Assembly (NCBI GenBank): GCA_905215935.1
Contig: CAJMRY010000001.1
Coordinates: forward strand, 310,001 to 374,000
Length of the DNA stretch: 64,000 bases
Source: an uncultured bacterium
Lineage (GTDB): Bacteria > Bacillota > Clostridia > TANB77 > CAG-508
Reading direction: 5' to 3'
Within the stretch, counting starts at the first letter, position 1, and every line of letters starts with the position of its first letter. This document shows, in pieces, positions 28,089-38,395 of this stretch. A program made the position numbers and the translations under genes. Below the pieces are notes generated by a model, which did no database searches, had not been told where the DNA came from, and saw only the letters and a list, made by a program, of their open reading frames with translations.

Positions 28089-29001
28089 TTATATATCATC
28101 ATCTATCTTTTCATTCTTATCTAATTTTTCTAATTCTTCTAATTCTTTAAGATGCTTGCTTTCTTCAGGATCTATTCTTTGTTTTTCTATATTTTTAATA
28201 ATTTTTACATCTGAAGCATCATATCTCTTATAAAAGAAATCTTCTCCATCTCTAATTTTTACTTTAACTTTTTCTTTTAAAGTTTCTACTTCTTCCACAA
28301 TTCCTTGTCCATCTTCTGTTTTTACAATTGCTCCAATTTTAGGTAATCTTTTTATCTTTTCTTCATAAACATCTTGTTCGTATTTTAGACAACACATCAA
28401 TCTTCCACAATTACCAGATATTTTTGCTGGATTCAAAGATATATTTTGTTCTTTAGCCATTTTTATAGATACTGTATCAAAGTTTCCTAAAAAAGAACAA
28501 CAACATAACTCTCTTCCGCAAATACCATTTCCACCTATTCTACGAACTTCATCTCTTACACCTATTTGTCTCAATTCTATTCTTGTTTTAAAAATACTTG
28601 CTAAATCCTTAACCAAGTCTCTAAAATCGATTCTACCTTCAGCTGTAAAATAGAATAAAATTTTACTATTATCAAATTTATATTCTACATCTATTAATCT
28701 CATATCTAGCTTATGCTTTTTAATTTTTTGTTCGCATATTTTTAAGGCTTCTGGTTCTTTTTTCTTGTTTTCTTCATATTGCTTTAAATCTTTTGGAGTA
28801 GCCTCTCTTATTACTTTCTTTAATGTATTTGTTAATTTTTCTTCATTTACTTTTTTATTATCTATTACTACTTTTCCTATTTCTTCACCCATCCCGAGTT
28901 TCTACTATTACATAATCTTCTTTTTTTATTTGTAGATTGTCTGGATCAAAAAAATATATTTTTCCTGGTTTTCTAAATTTGACTCCTATTACTGTCTTCA
29001 T
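28089..29001 (-). CDS. yaaT: PSP1-domain protein YaaT (RicT), CGG +1 recoded
   Basis: YaaT/RicT belongs to the complex that tunes RNase Y in Firmicutes, with PSP1 homology. Reading begins at ATG 29001 (MKTVIGVKFRKPGKIYFF). Codon 36 is CGG (plus CCG 28894-28896, context GAA ACT CGGG ATG). Reading CGGG as Gly gives VETGMGEEIGKVVI and then the conserved Cys-rich core (ICGRELCCCSFLG, SGNCGRLMCCLKYE). About 303 residues, somewhat longer than B. subtilis YaaT through an acidic tail. It overlaps the end of holB by 29 bases, as in the usual holB-yaaT order. Confidence 0.92.
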
Positions 29002-29917
29002 TTATTTCCTCCCATACTTTGAAAATCAAATGGTCTATACTCATATCAAAGTTACTATTTCCTTTTAATCTTTTTTTAACTTCTTCTATTATTTTTATCA
29101 CATTAATAAAACTTTTATTTTGCGTATCTTTCATAAATAAATTATAAAAAGTTGTTATCATATAATCTAATATATCATCAATGGTTTCTTTATTTTTATA
29201 TAAAACATCTGCATTATTAATTATATCTAATATATTGTCTTTTTGAAATCTTTCACAAAGTTTTTCTAACTTTTCATATTCATCATAATTATCCTTAATT
29301 TTTATAAGTTTATTTATACTTCCAGATGCATTTTGTATCATACTTTCTTTAATTTGCTCTTTATCAAAATTCATTTGTGCATACTTTCTTAATTCTTCAT
29401 TTTTTAATTTTTCAAAAATTATCCTCATACATCTAGATTTTACAGTATTTAAAATCTTACTTTCATTAGATAGTACCAAAATAATTATTGCAAATTTTGG
29501 TGGTTCTTCTAATGTCTTTAATAAACAATTTTGAGCTTCTTTTGTCATTAAGTCTGCATCATTTATAATATATACTTTTTTATCTGATACAATTGGTTTT
29601 TCTAAAATTTTCTCTTGCATTTGTCTAATCTGTTCTATTTTGATAACTTTTCCATCTGGTTTTATTTGAATGCAATCTGGATTATTGTCATTTTCAAATT
29701 CTATGCAAGATTTACAGGTTCTACAATCTATTTTATTTGCTCCTGTACAAAGTAACATTTTAGCAAAATCTCTTGCAAATATAGATTTACCTATTCCATC
29801 TATTCCTTCAAACATATAACTATGAACTGTATTATTAGAGTTTACTATTTTATTTAAAAAAAATTTATTTTTATCATTTCCAATTATATTATCAAAACTC
29901 AAAATATTTTCCTCCAT
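28973..29917 (-). CDS. holB: DNA polymerase III delta-prime subunit
   Basis: The clamp-loader subunit that opens the beta clamp with delta and tau. The 314-residue protein shows the P-loop-like YMFEGIDGIGKSIFARDFAK, a four-Cys zinc module (CTGANKIDCRTCKSC), VYIINDADLMTKEAQNCLLK in place of Walker B, and the LLKTLEEPP sensor region. It lies in the usual Firmicute order before yaaT. No CGG is present in its coding strand. Confidence 0.92.
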   Translation of the reverse strand: MEENILSFDNIIGNDKNKFFLNKIVNSNNTVHSYMFEGIDGIGKSIFARDFAKMLLCTGANKIDCRTCKSCIEFENDNNPDCIQIKPDGKVIKIEQIRQMQEKILEKPIVSDKKVYIINDADLMTKEAQNCLLKTLEEPPKFAIIILVLSNESKILNTVKSRCMRIIFEKLKNEELRKYAQMNFDKEQIKESMIQNASGSINKLIKIKDNYDEYEKLEKLCERFQKDNILDIINNADVLYKNKETIDDILDYMITTFYNLFMKDTQNKSFINVIKIIEEVKKRLKGNSNFDMSIDHLIFKVWEEINEDSNRSQI

Positions 29918-29932
29918 GCTGCTTTTTTAATA

Positions 29933-30619
29933 TTATTCTACTTTACCAAATAAATTAATTGGCCAGAATCTAAATAATACTTTACTTTCTATTTTGCTAA
30001 TAGGAATACATCCAAATCTTCTACAATCTGTAGATTGAGAACGGTTATCTCCCATAGCAAAAACTGTATTTTCTGGAACAATTAAGTCTGTAAATACACC
30101 TTCTAGAGAATCTGTATATACATTTTCATTTAAGTATGGTTCTTCTAATTCTACATCATTAATATATACTTTTCCGTCTTTAATTTTTACATGTTCACCA
30201 GGTAGTCCTATTACTCTTTTTATAAAGCTTACTTTTGGTGTTGGTGTTTCTGTTTCATAATTTTTAGTTTCTAATACATAATATGTAAATTTGCTAAATA
30301 GTCCTTCAGGTTCTTTTTCATATTTTGCAACAGGATTATTTAAATCTGCTTCATCTGCTGGAATATATGATGAACTTGGTGCTTCGAAAGTAATAATTTC
30401 TCCTCTTTTTGGTGTTTCTTTTAATGTTCTAGGTAATCTATTAAGCCATAATCTCTGGTCTTGTTTCAGTGTTGGAAACATAGATGTCTGCTGTACTACA
30501 GTAGGAGTTCCAATAAAATATCTAATTACAATAGCTATGACAACAGCTATAATTATACAAATTATCCATTCTATTATTTCTTTTATTATATTTTTTTGTT
30601 TATCAGTTAATAATATCAT
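29933..30619 (-). CDS. lepB: Signal peptidase I
   Basis: Type I signal peptidases cut Sec and Tat signal peptides at the outer membrane face. The 228-residue protein has one N-terminal membrane helix (EWIICIIIAVVIAIVIRYF), the catalytic Ser in VVQQTSMFPTLK, the catalytic Lys in FIKRVIGLPGEHV and the C-terminal FAMGDNRSQSTDCRRFG box. A 60-residue insert between Ser and Lys is longer than in minimal forms. It is 16 bases upstream of holB. Confidence 0.93.
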   Translation of the reverse strand: MILLTDKQKNIIKEIIEWIICIIIAVVIAIVIRYFIGTPTVVQQTSMFPTLKQDQRLWLNRLPRTLKETPKRGEIITFEAPSSSYIPADEADLNNPVAKYEKEPEGLFSKFTYYVLETKNYETETPTPKVSFIKRVIGLPGEHVKIKDGKVYINDVELEEPYLNENVYTDSLEGVFTDLIVPENTVFAMGDNRSQSTDCRRFGCIPISKIESKVLFRFWPINLFGKVE

Positions 30620-30752
30620 TTTTACATTCTTCCTTCCTTATACTTACATAATACATAAATTATACCTTACTTCTATTCTTTTTTCAAGACAATTTCGCTA
30701 CTATTTTAGTATAAAAGATTACTATCAAACATTCAAAATTACTAAAAATAGT

Positions 30753-30805
30753 ACACAGCCATTATGTATTATATTTTCATAAAAACAACATACATAATGA
30801 CTGTG
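30753..30805 (-). terminator. Hairpin downstream of the histidine kinase
   Basis: Arms acacagccattatgtat and atacataatgactgtgt, 17 pairs with one wobble, about 45 bases after the kinase stop. Confidence 0.7.
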
Positions 30806-30849
30806 TGTGGACTACTTTAAAAGAAAACATTAAATACTAAATCCATTAT

Positions 30850-32299
30850 CTATTTCTTAGTAGGTATCCTAATTACAACTTCCGTTCCTTTACCTTCCTC
30901 ACTTCTTATATCAATACTTCCACCATTTTGGTCTAATATTTCTTTTGCAATTGATAATCCGAAGTCCTGTTCCACCCATTTCTCTAGTTCTTGCTTTATC
31001 TACGCGATAAAATCTATCAAAGATTCTTGTTAAATCTTCTCCTGGAATACCTATTCCATTATCGATAACTTTTATATATGCATCATTATATACAAATCCC
31101 ACATATATTTTAATATTTCCATTTTCTGGTGTATATTTTATACTATTAGTTAATATATTTAATATTACTCTTTCAATTCCATATTTATCAGCATGAACAG
31201 GAGGTACATTTGCTGTTACAAAACATTCCACACTGTGATGTTTCTTAGATATCTCAAGTTCTAACTTTTCTTCACATCTTTTTACAAGTTCTCCTAAATC
31301 AAATTCTAATTTCTCTAATTTTACATTATTATTATCATATCTAGAAAGTGTTAATAAATCTGTAACAAGCTTTGCCATTCTTCTAGCCTCTGAAGCTATT
31401 ACATTTAAAAATCTACTTCTAGTATCTTCATCATATTCTCCTTCTAATAAAGTATCTGCATAACCCATAATAGATGTAATAGGAGTTTTTAATTCATGCG
31501 ATACATCTGCAACAAACTCTTTTCTCATATTGTCCAATTTTACATGTTCTGTTACATCTTGCACTAATACTATAATCCCAGCAATTTTTTCATTCGAATC
31601 TTTAAAAGGTGCAAAAAATATATTAATATATCTATCTCCAATATTTATATTTTGCTCAGATGATGTCCATTCCTCTAAATATATCAGCTTTTCTATATTT
31701 ATATCAATATCTAGTTTCTTAAATATCTTTTCGAAATTGTCATCTTCTTTTTGTAAATTTAAAAACTTTGTTGCCGCAGGATTAATATGTGTTATTACTC
31801 CTTCTATATCGAAGGCAATTATACCATCTGTCATATGTAAAAGTATTGTTTCTATTTGTTTTTTTTGTTTCTTTATTTCATTTAGATTTTCATTAAGTTC
31901 TGTAGTTACAGTATTAAAAGCATTAACAAATTCATTAACATCTTTTTTTCCTTTTCCATCTGTTAAATATTTAATCTTAAAATCTTCTGTTTTAGATAAG
32001 TCCCCTGCATTTTTAACAAAATCAGATATAGGTGTCATCATCTTTTTAACAGCAAATATTCCTATTACAAGTGATATTATAACAAACAAAATAATAAACA
32101 GTATTGCCATTATTTTTAAATCGCTTATTTGCGATTGTATTATATTTGACATATTTTGTATGCTATCTACTTGTCCAGACGCTACTTGCTTATTCACATT
32201 TTCTAAACTATTTACACATATACATCCTAATGTTCCTACAAGTATAATTCCTAATAATAGAAATAAAATTACAATCTTTATTTGTGTATTCTTTATCAT
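30850..32299 (-). CDS. PhoR/WalK-type sensor histidine kinase, CGG +1 recoded
   Basis: Two membrane helices (about residues 7-28 and 63-85) flank a small outer loop; then HAMP, a PAS domain (about 140-245), the phospho-acceptor SHELKTPITSIMGY, the N box ILTNSIKYT and G1 VIDNGIGIP. Codon 447 is CGG (plus CCG 30959-30961) inside the G2 ATP-lid: GGA CTT CGGA TTA. Reading CGGA as one Gly restores GGTGLGLSIAKEI exactly, the most invariant motif of the family, and the frame runs on to a stop at 30850. About 482 residues. The regulator gene precedes it. Confidence 0.95.
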
Positions 32300-32415
32300 T
32301 ACTATTCCTTCCTTTTAATTAGATATTATATAAATTTATTATTATACCCCAAAACTCAAGTTATTAGTGTTAATCTTTTATATCAATCTTAAATCAAATT
32401 TTTTATTTAAAAAAA

Positions 32416-32471
32416 ATCAAATTCAAACCTATATGATATAAAATAAATATCATTGTAGGTTCGAACTTGAT
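32416..32471 (-). terminator. Hairpin between response regulator and kinase genes
   Basis: Imperfect stem between atcaaattcaaacctatatgat and atcattgtaggttcgaacttgat; it may reduce read-through into the kinase. Confidence 0.55.
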
Positions 32472-32481
32472 ATATATATAA

Positions 32482-33276
32482 CTATTTAGATGCAATATAA
32501 TAGCCTACGCCTCTTTTAGTAATTAAAATTTTAGGACTTGATGTATCTTTTTCTATTTTTTCTCTTATTCTTCTTACAGTAACATCAACAGTTCTTATAT
32601 CACCATAATATTCGTATCCCCAAACCTTTTCTAATAAAACTTCTCTTGTTATTACCTGTCCTGGTTGTTTTGCTAGATATTTCAAAACCTCAAATTCTCT
32701 TAATGTTAAATCTATCACTTGACCTCTTACTCTAACTTCGAATTTATCTAAATCTAAGCTTAAGTCTCCAACTTCTATTATATTATTTCTTGTTTCAGAT
32801 TGTTCTTCTTTTATTTCTTCTACTATATTACTTGTAGCCTCTGCTTTTCTTAAATTTGCTTTTACTCTTGCCATTAATTCTCTTACACTAAAAGGTTTTG
32901 TAACATAGTCATCTGCACCTAATTCTAAACCTAATATTTTGTCTATTTCTTCATCTTTAGCAGATAACATTAAAATCGGAACATTAAGTGTATGTCTTAT
33001 TCTCTTACATACTGCTAGACCATCCATTTTTGGTAACATTATATCTAAAAGGATTAAATCTGGCTTTTTCTCTAATGCTAAACTAACAGCTAATTCACCA
33101 TCATTTGCTTCTAAAGTCTCGTATCCTTCTTTTTGTAAATTATATACTAAAATATCAACAATAGGCTTTTCGTCATCAACTATTAAAATTGTCTTTTTAC
33201 TTTTTACAGAACTTTCCAAAACTTTTTCCCCCATTTCGGTAATTTTCAACTGACTTTTTTTATTATGCTTTACCAT
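32482..33276 (-). CDS. OmpR/PhoB-family response regulator (WalR/PhoP-like)
   Basis: The receiver domain carries the acidic pair VDDEKPI, the phosphorylated Asp in ILLDIMLPKMDG, the switch Ser in MLSAKDEE and the Lys in VTKPF. A linker of about 30 residues leads to the winged-helix domain with LTLREFEVLKYLA and RTVDVTVRRIREKIE, closest in wording to WalR/YycF. An N-terminal extension of about 25 basic residues precedes the receiver if ATG 33276 is used; ATG 33234 would remove half of it. It pairs with the kinase gene just downstream. Confidence 0.9.
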   Translation of the reverse strand: MVKHNKKSQLKITEMGEKVLESSVKSKKTILIVDDEKPIVDILVYNLQKEGYETLEANDGELAVSLALEKKPDLILLDIMLPKMDGLAVCKRIRHTLNVPILMLSAKDEEIDKILGLELGADDYVTKPFSVRELMARVKANLRKAEATSNIVEEIKEEQSETRNNIIEVGDLSLDLDKFEVRVRGQVIDLTLREFEVLKYLAKQPGQVITREVLLEKVWGYEYYGDIRTVDVTVRRIREKIEKDTSSPKILITKRGVGYYIASK

Positions 33277-33313
33277 TTATATCATAATTTGCCAGATTAT
33301 ACAAGAGTTTTTT

Positions 33314-36001
33314 TTAAAATCGTGGAACATTGAACCCTGTCCCCATTGTTTTGTTTTCAATGTTAATAACTTTACCAAATTTAATTTCATTAAACTTTTT
33401 CTGCACTTCCATAATAAATACAGGTAAAATAGAAATTCCAATAGTATAAAGCCACTGGTTACTATTAAGAGGTACCAATTTAAATATACTTGCAACATTT
33501 GGAATTAATACAACTCCTATTTGCAATACCGCTCCTAATATAAAAGCTCCTATCAAATATTTATTATTAAATAAATCAGATTTAAAGATTGATTGTTCAC
33601 TTTTTATATTAAAACTGTGGACAAGTTCTAGCATTCCTAAACACACAAATGCCATTGTTCTTCCGTACTTCTAATCCATAAAGTTTATTTCCTATGCTAA
33701 ATGCAAATAATGTTAGCATTCCGAAGCATAATTCCTTCTACAAATATTTTTCCCCATAGTCCATCTGCGAATAAACTCTTTTTAGCATCTCTTGGTTTTT
33801 TGCTCATTATATCTTTTTCAGGGGGTTCTAACCCTATAGCTATTGCAGGAAGTGAATCTGTCACTAAATTAATCCATAGTAATTGAATTGCAAGTAATGG
33901 TGATTTTAATCCTAAAAGTAATCCTACAAAAATAGTTACTATTTCTCCAACATTTGTAGCTATTAAGAAGTGAATCGCCTTTTTTATATTATCAAATATA
34001 TTCCTTCCTTGTTTTACAGCTTCAACAATTGTGCAAAAATTATCATCTGTTAATATCATATCTGATGCATTTTTGGCAACATCTGTACCACCGAAGTCCC
34101 ATAGCAATTCCTATATCTGCATTTTTTAAAGCTGGTGCATCATTAACCCCATCTCCTGTCATTGCCACAACAGCACCAGACTTTCTAAACGATTTAACTA
34201 TTCTAACCTTATGCTCTGGTGAAACTCTTGCAAAAACTGAGTACTTCATAATATTTTTATCTAATATTTCTTCTGATAATTTATCTAATTCTTCACCAGT
34301 TATTGCTAAATCATTTTTTCTTAAAATTCCAATATTCTTAGCAATTGCTTTGGCTGTTACAATATGGTCTCCTGTTATCATTACAGTTTTTATACCGGCC
34401 TTTTTACAAGTAGCTACCGCTTCTTTTACACCTTCTCTTGGAGGATCAATCATCCCTATCAATCCGTACTAAAATTAAATTATTCTCTATTGTATTTGAG
34501 TCTATTATCTTCGGTAATCCATCTATATCCATATAGCTTACAGCAAGTACTCTGAGTGCATCATTTGCCATATTATTATTTTCTTTTTCTATCTTTAAAA
34601 TATTAGTACTATCTAAAGAAGAAATTTTATCTCCATTCACACACTTTGTACACCTTTTTAGTAACACATCTGGTGCTCCCTTAGTAATAATTCTATATTT
34701 ATTACCTACTCTATGTATTGTAGTCATCATTTTTCTTTCTGAATCAAATGGTATATCATTTATACGTGCATAGTCTTTATATAAATCTATTTTATTTTTA
34801 CCAATATTATTTGCAGCAGATACAATTGCTACTTCTGTTGGTTCACCAATTAACTCCTCTTTTCCTTTATCATAATTTATATCTACATCTGTACACATTG
34901 TACCAAGTTCTAATATAAATTCTTTTTCATTTTCATTTGTAACTTCTCCATTTATATTTCTTATATTAACTACCTGCATTTTATTTTGCGTTAGAGTCCC
35001 TGTTTTATCTGAACAGATTACTGTACTGCTTCCTAAAGTTTCTACTGCTGGAAGTTTTCTAATTATACTACTTTTCTTAGCCATTTTAGTAACACCTATT
35101 GATAACATAATAGTCACAATCGCAGGCAAGCCCTCTGGAATTGCTGCAACAGCAAGTCCGACTGATGTCATAAACATTTCTACTGGAGATATCTTCTTTA
35201 TTAAACCTATTATAAATATAAAAACACATATTAACAAACACCCGGACTCCAAGTGTCTTTCCAACCCCCGCCAGTTTCTTTTGTATTGGAGTTTGTGGCG
35301 CTTCATCTGTAATTATCATTTTTGCTATTTTTCCAACTTTTGTATTCATTCCGGTTTCTGTAACAATTGCTTCTGCATGACCATTAACAACTACAGTAGT
35401 TGCAAATACCATATTTACCATATCTCCAAGTGATGTATCTTCTTTTAAAATCACATTAGAATCTTTTAATACTGGCATAGTTTCACCTGTTAAACTAGAT
35501 TCTTCTACCTTTAAATTATATGAATCTATTAATCTACAATCTGCTGGTACAAAATTTCCAGCTTCTAGAAGCACTATATCTCCTGGAACAACTTCTGTAC
35601 CTTTAATCTGCACAATTTTCTCTTCTCTTTTTACTTTAGCTATCGGTGCAGACATTTTCTTAAGAGCTTCTAAAGACTTCTCAGCTTTTGCTTCTTGAAT
35701 TAGTCCCATTATAGCATTAAATACTACAATTACTACAATTATTATAGAATCTATGTAATCATTATTTCCTTCTAATTTAGCAACTATTACTGAAATTATT
35801 GCAGAAGCTATTAATATAATTATCATGAAGTCATTAAACTGTTTAAAAAATCTAATAATTATACTTTCTTTTTTCTTGTCTTCTAATTTGTTTTCTCCAA
35901 ATTCCTTTAATCTATTGCCGTGCCTCTTCATTTGTAAGTCCGCCCTTAGTACTTGTCCTTAGCATTCTTTTAATTTCTGTTATTCCTAATGTTTGCCACA
36001 T
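33314..36001 (-). CDS. P-type calcium-transporting ATPase (PacL-like) with six CGG +1 sites
   Basis: Start ATG 36001 follows ggagag and gives MWQTLGITEIKRML. The gene reads through six in-frame CGGN sites (plus CCG at 35918, 35242, 34464, 34091, 33721 and 33663), each resolved as one Gly. The joined product of about 893 residues has the P2A layout: cation N-terminus with NRLKEFGENKL, actuator LTGET, phosphorylation CSDKTGTLTQNK, KGAPDVLLKRC, LVGLIGMIDPPREG, MTGDGVNDAPALK with MGLGGTDVAKNASDMI, and late helices with WINLVTDSLPAIAIGLEP. PxGL-type residues of helix 4 (AAIPEGLPAIV) suit calcium. All four fourth bases (A, C, G, T) occur at the sites. The last dozen codons overlap a dispersed repeat. 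Confidence 0.93.
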
Positions 36002-36090
36002 AAATATCTCTCCTTTGTATACAATTTATATGCTTTATAAACATATATTATATATATATTCTATATGTATTTCTTTTATGAAAAATAAAA

Positions 36091-36133
36091 GCAAATAAAT
36101 AAATTTTTAGATTTAAAAAATTTATTTATTTGC
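36091..36133 (-). terminator. Perfect 18-bp terminator after trmL
   Basis: Arms gcaaataaataaattttt and aaaaatttatttatttgc with a seven-base loop and a T-rich tail on the minus strand. Confidence 0.85.
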
Positions 36134-36183
36134 CTATATATTTATGTGGCTATTATTCCTAATAACCGTTTTACATCTAATCA

Positions 36184-36684
36184 CTATTTACTAAAATAAT
36201 TAGTTTCCGACTCCAAATTTTGAAATCCCTGTTGTCTCAAAACCTCATAAACTATTATTGCTACTGAATTTGATAAATTTAAAGATCTTAAGTGCTCTCT
36301 CATTGGAATTCTAATAGCGTTACTTAAATTTTCTTCTAACAAGTCTTCTGGTAACCCTTTTGTTTCTTTACCAAATAAAATAAATACTTCATCAAAACTA
36401 GAATAATCTACATCACTATAGCAATTACTTGCTTTTGTCGTTGCAAAAAACATGTTATTGTCTTCAGGTTTATATTTAGCTAAAAAGCTATTTAATGATT
36501 CATGTTCTTCAATATCTAATTTATCCCAATAATCAAGACCAGCCCTTTTTAAGTATTTATCTGTTATCTCAAACCCTAATGGTTTAACTAGATGAAGTTT
36601 AGCCCCAATTGCAGCACAAGTTCTAGCAATATTTCCAGTATTTTGTGGTATTTCTGGTTCTACCATTACAATATTTATTTTCAT
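36184..36684 (-). CDS. trmL: tRNA (cytidine/uridine-34 2'-O)-methyltransferase TrmL
   Basis: A 166-residue SPOUT enzyme that methylates the wobble ribose of tRNA-Leu. It shows EPEIPQNTGNIARTC, LVKPLGF, LFGKETKGLPE and the C-terminal knot IRIPMREHLRSLNLSNSVAI, all in the usual positions, and is the usual TrmL length. A CGG across TCG GAA is out of phase. It begins a three-gene minus-strand run with the Nudix and HAD genes upstream. Confidence 0.93.
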   Translation of the reverse strand: MKINIVMVEPEIPQNTGNIARTCAAIGAKLHLVKPLGFEITDKYLKRAGLDYWDKLDIEEHESLNSFLAKYKPEDNNMFFATTKASNCYSDVDYSSFDEVFILFGKETKGLPEDLLEENLSNAIRIPMREHLRSLNLSNSVAIIVYEVLRQQGFQNLESETNYFSK

Positions 36685-36714
36685 ATATCTCTCCTCTTTT
36701 ATAAATGCTCTATT

Positions 36715-37113
36715 TTAAATATCATCTATATTAATATTTGAAATCATAACTTTCATGTTAGATGATAACTCTTCGTTAATTTCTAATTCTTTTTTGCTAA
36801 AATATTTCATATCATTGAATTTCAACTCTACAAGCTCTGGTACTCCTGTTTCAATTTCACATAAATACCAATGGTACTTTAATATTACTCCATTATCCTC
36901 AAATTCTTTAAAATTCATATATTTAACTATTTTTACATCTATATTTAGTTCTTCTTTTAGTTCTCTAATAACTGCTTGTTTTGGTAGTTCTCCTGGCTCT
37001 ATTTTTCCACCTGGTAACTCCCATTGTTTTAAATCTTTTGTATTTCTATGTATTAGTAATATTTTATTTTGTTTATCTAAAATAATTGCTCCTGCTAATT
37101 CTATTTTATTCAT
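36715..37113 (-). CDS. Nudix hydrolase
   Basis: About 132 residues with the Nudix box GGKIEPGELPKQAVIREL followed by KEELNI; the Gly usually two residues after the EE pair is Asn here. These enzymes hydrolyse nucleoside diphosphates linked to another group, such as oxidised dNTPs. Start ATG 37113 is chosen because aaggagc lies seven bases upstream; a longer reading from 37128 is less likely. It is 11 bases downstream of the HAD gene. Confidence 0.85.
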   Translation of the reverse strand: MNKIELAGAIILDKQNKILLIHRNTKDLKQWELPGGKIEPGELPKQAVIRELKEELNIDVKIVKYMNFKEFEDNGVILKYHWYLCEIETGVPELVELKFNDMKYFSKKELEINEELSSNMKVMISNINIDDI

Positions 37114-37124
37114 TTTATGCTCCT

Positions 37125-37808
37125 TCATATTATTTTTAATAATTCTATAAAATCCCTTATTTCATAGTCTGGCTTTATATCAGTTTTATTCTGTTTATTT
37201 TTTGCATTATACCAACATGTGTCAATACCAAAATTTTTTCCTCCAATTATGTCTGACGAAATAGAATCTCCTACTATTAAAATGCTTGATTTTTCTTTAT
37301 TATTTATATTTTGAAATACAATATCAAAATACTCTTTTTCTGGCTTATTACAGCCTAATTCTTCTGAAATAAATATCTTCGAAAAATATTTAGAAAATCC
37401 TGCATTATCTAGTCTGTGGTATTGTTGATCTTTAGGACCATTACTTGCTATTACAAGTTCATATTTATCTTTAAGTTTTTCTAAAACTTTCTTTGTTCCT
37501 TTTATTGGTGTACCTGTTTTTTGGAATTCTTTTGTTAATATTTCATTAAACGCTTTTTCATTCTGCTTTATTCCATACTTTTCAAAAAACAACTCAAATC
37601 TTTTTATAAATACCTCTTGTAATGTAATTTTTCCTTCATTAAGTTTTTCCCACATTTCCAAGTTAATTAAATTATAGTTAAAATACATTTCTTCTGTACA
37701 TTTATAACCAATAATATTAATTGCTTCTATAAAAGCAATTTTTTGATCTTTGTCAAAGTCAAATAAAGTATCATCTATATCAAATAAAATAGTCTTATAT
37801 AATGCCAT
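37125..37808 (-). CDS. HAD-family pyrimidine nucleotidase (YjjG-like)
   Basis: The 227-residue HAD hydrolase has motif I ILFDIDDTLFDFD, a helical cap (residues 20-95), motif II VIASNGP, motif III Lys in GCNKPEKEYF and motif IV ILIVGDSISSDIIGG. Wording and length match the YjjG group that dephosphorylates (non-canonical) pyrimidine nucleotides. Start ATG 37808 lies seven bases after aaaggta. With the adjacent Nudix enzyme a nucleotide-cleaning role is a fair inference. Confidence 0.85.
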   Translation of the reverse strand: MALYKTILFDIDDTLFDFDKDQKIAFIEAINIIGYKCTEEMYFNYNLINLEMWEKLNEGKITLQEVFIKRFELFFEKYGIKQNEKAFNEILTKEFQKTGTPIKGTKKVLEKLKDKYELVIASNGPKDQQYHRLDNAGFSKYFSKIFISEELGCNKPEKEYFDIVFQNINNKEKSSILIVGDSISSDIIGGKNFGIDTCWYNAKNKQNKTDIKPDYEIRDFIELLKII

Positions 37809-38213
37809 ATTACTACCTTTCAAAATATATTCATTTTTATGGATGATTTTATCATATTACATAAAATATTACAATATATGATGTTTTATATTTCTTTATT
37901 TGTTTGTTTATATGCTTTAATACATTTTAATCATATCTATACATCTAAAATTAAAATATATATTTAAAATCCAAAACATCTATAAGTAAACATTTATTAC
38001 TATGTATTAGTAATTTAGCTAATTACTCTATTTTTTAAAAAATTTTTTCACTTTGTTTAATCCCTATTATATTAATAAAATCCGTCTATTAGTTATTGAA
38101 ATCAATACATATTTCGACATTTTTCTACTTGACTGTAGCGTTACGTTAATATATTATAACTATAAGAATTTTTTCTTTACTTACGTGCATACTAAACTTT
38201 AGAGGTGAAAAGT
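37809..38213. other. 405-base AT-rich intergenic region
   Basis: No ORF of interest. It separates the HAD gene (minus) from the IbrA/IbrB-like module (plus) and holds the promoter at 38129-38157. I see no tRNA or riboswitch fold. Confidence 0.6.
38129..38157 (+). promoter_or_regulatory. Promoter of the IbrA/IbrB-like module
   Basis: TTGACT (38129-38134), 17-base spacer, TATTAT (38152-38157). The spacer holds a gtagcgttac partial dyad that might bind a regulator. Confidence 0.6.
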
Positions 38214-38390
38214 ATGATTCTTAGTAAGAAAAAAAACGGAAAAGGTTATATTACAAGTTACAGTTTAAATATTGGATCAAAAGAAGCAAGAATGCTAGGA
38301 TTTATTGATCAAAATGGTAATTCACATATTTTAGAAAAAAATCTAGATGTAAAAAACCACATTTTAATTGTACGTTTAAAAAAGGAGTAA
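38214..38390 (+). CDS. Small protein at the head of the IbrA/IbrB-like module
   Basis: A 58-residue protein (MILSKKKNGKGYITSYSLN at the start), basic, with an alternating beta-like pattern. ATG 38214 lies six bases after gaggtg. It ends five bases before the IbrA-like gene and is surely co-transcribed. I recognise no family; an AbrB/SpoVT-like DNA-binding strand pattern is possible but not supported by a clear motif. A CGG across AAC GGA is out of phase. Confidence 0.6.
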   Translation: MILSKKKNGKGYITSYSLNIGSKEARMLGFIDQNGNSHILEKNLDVKNHILIVRLKKE

Positions 38391-38395
38391 TTTTA

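Noticed and set aside
33277..33498. Small minus-strand ORF overlapping the ATPase end
   Set aside because: It is another frame of the ATPase coding region with no RBS or recognisable product.
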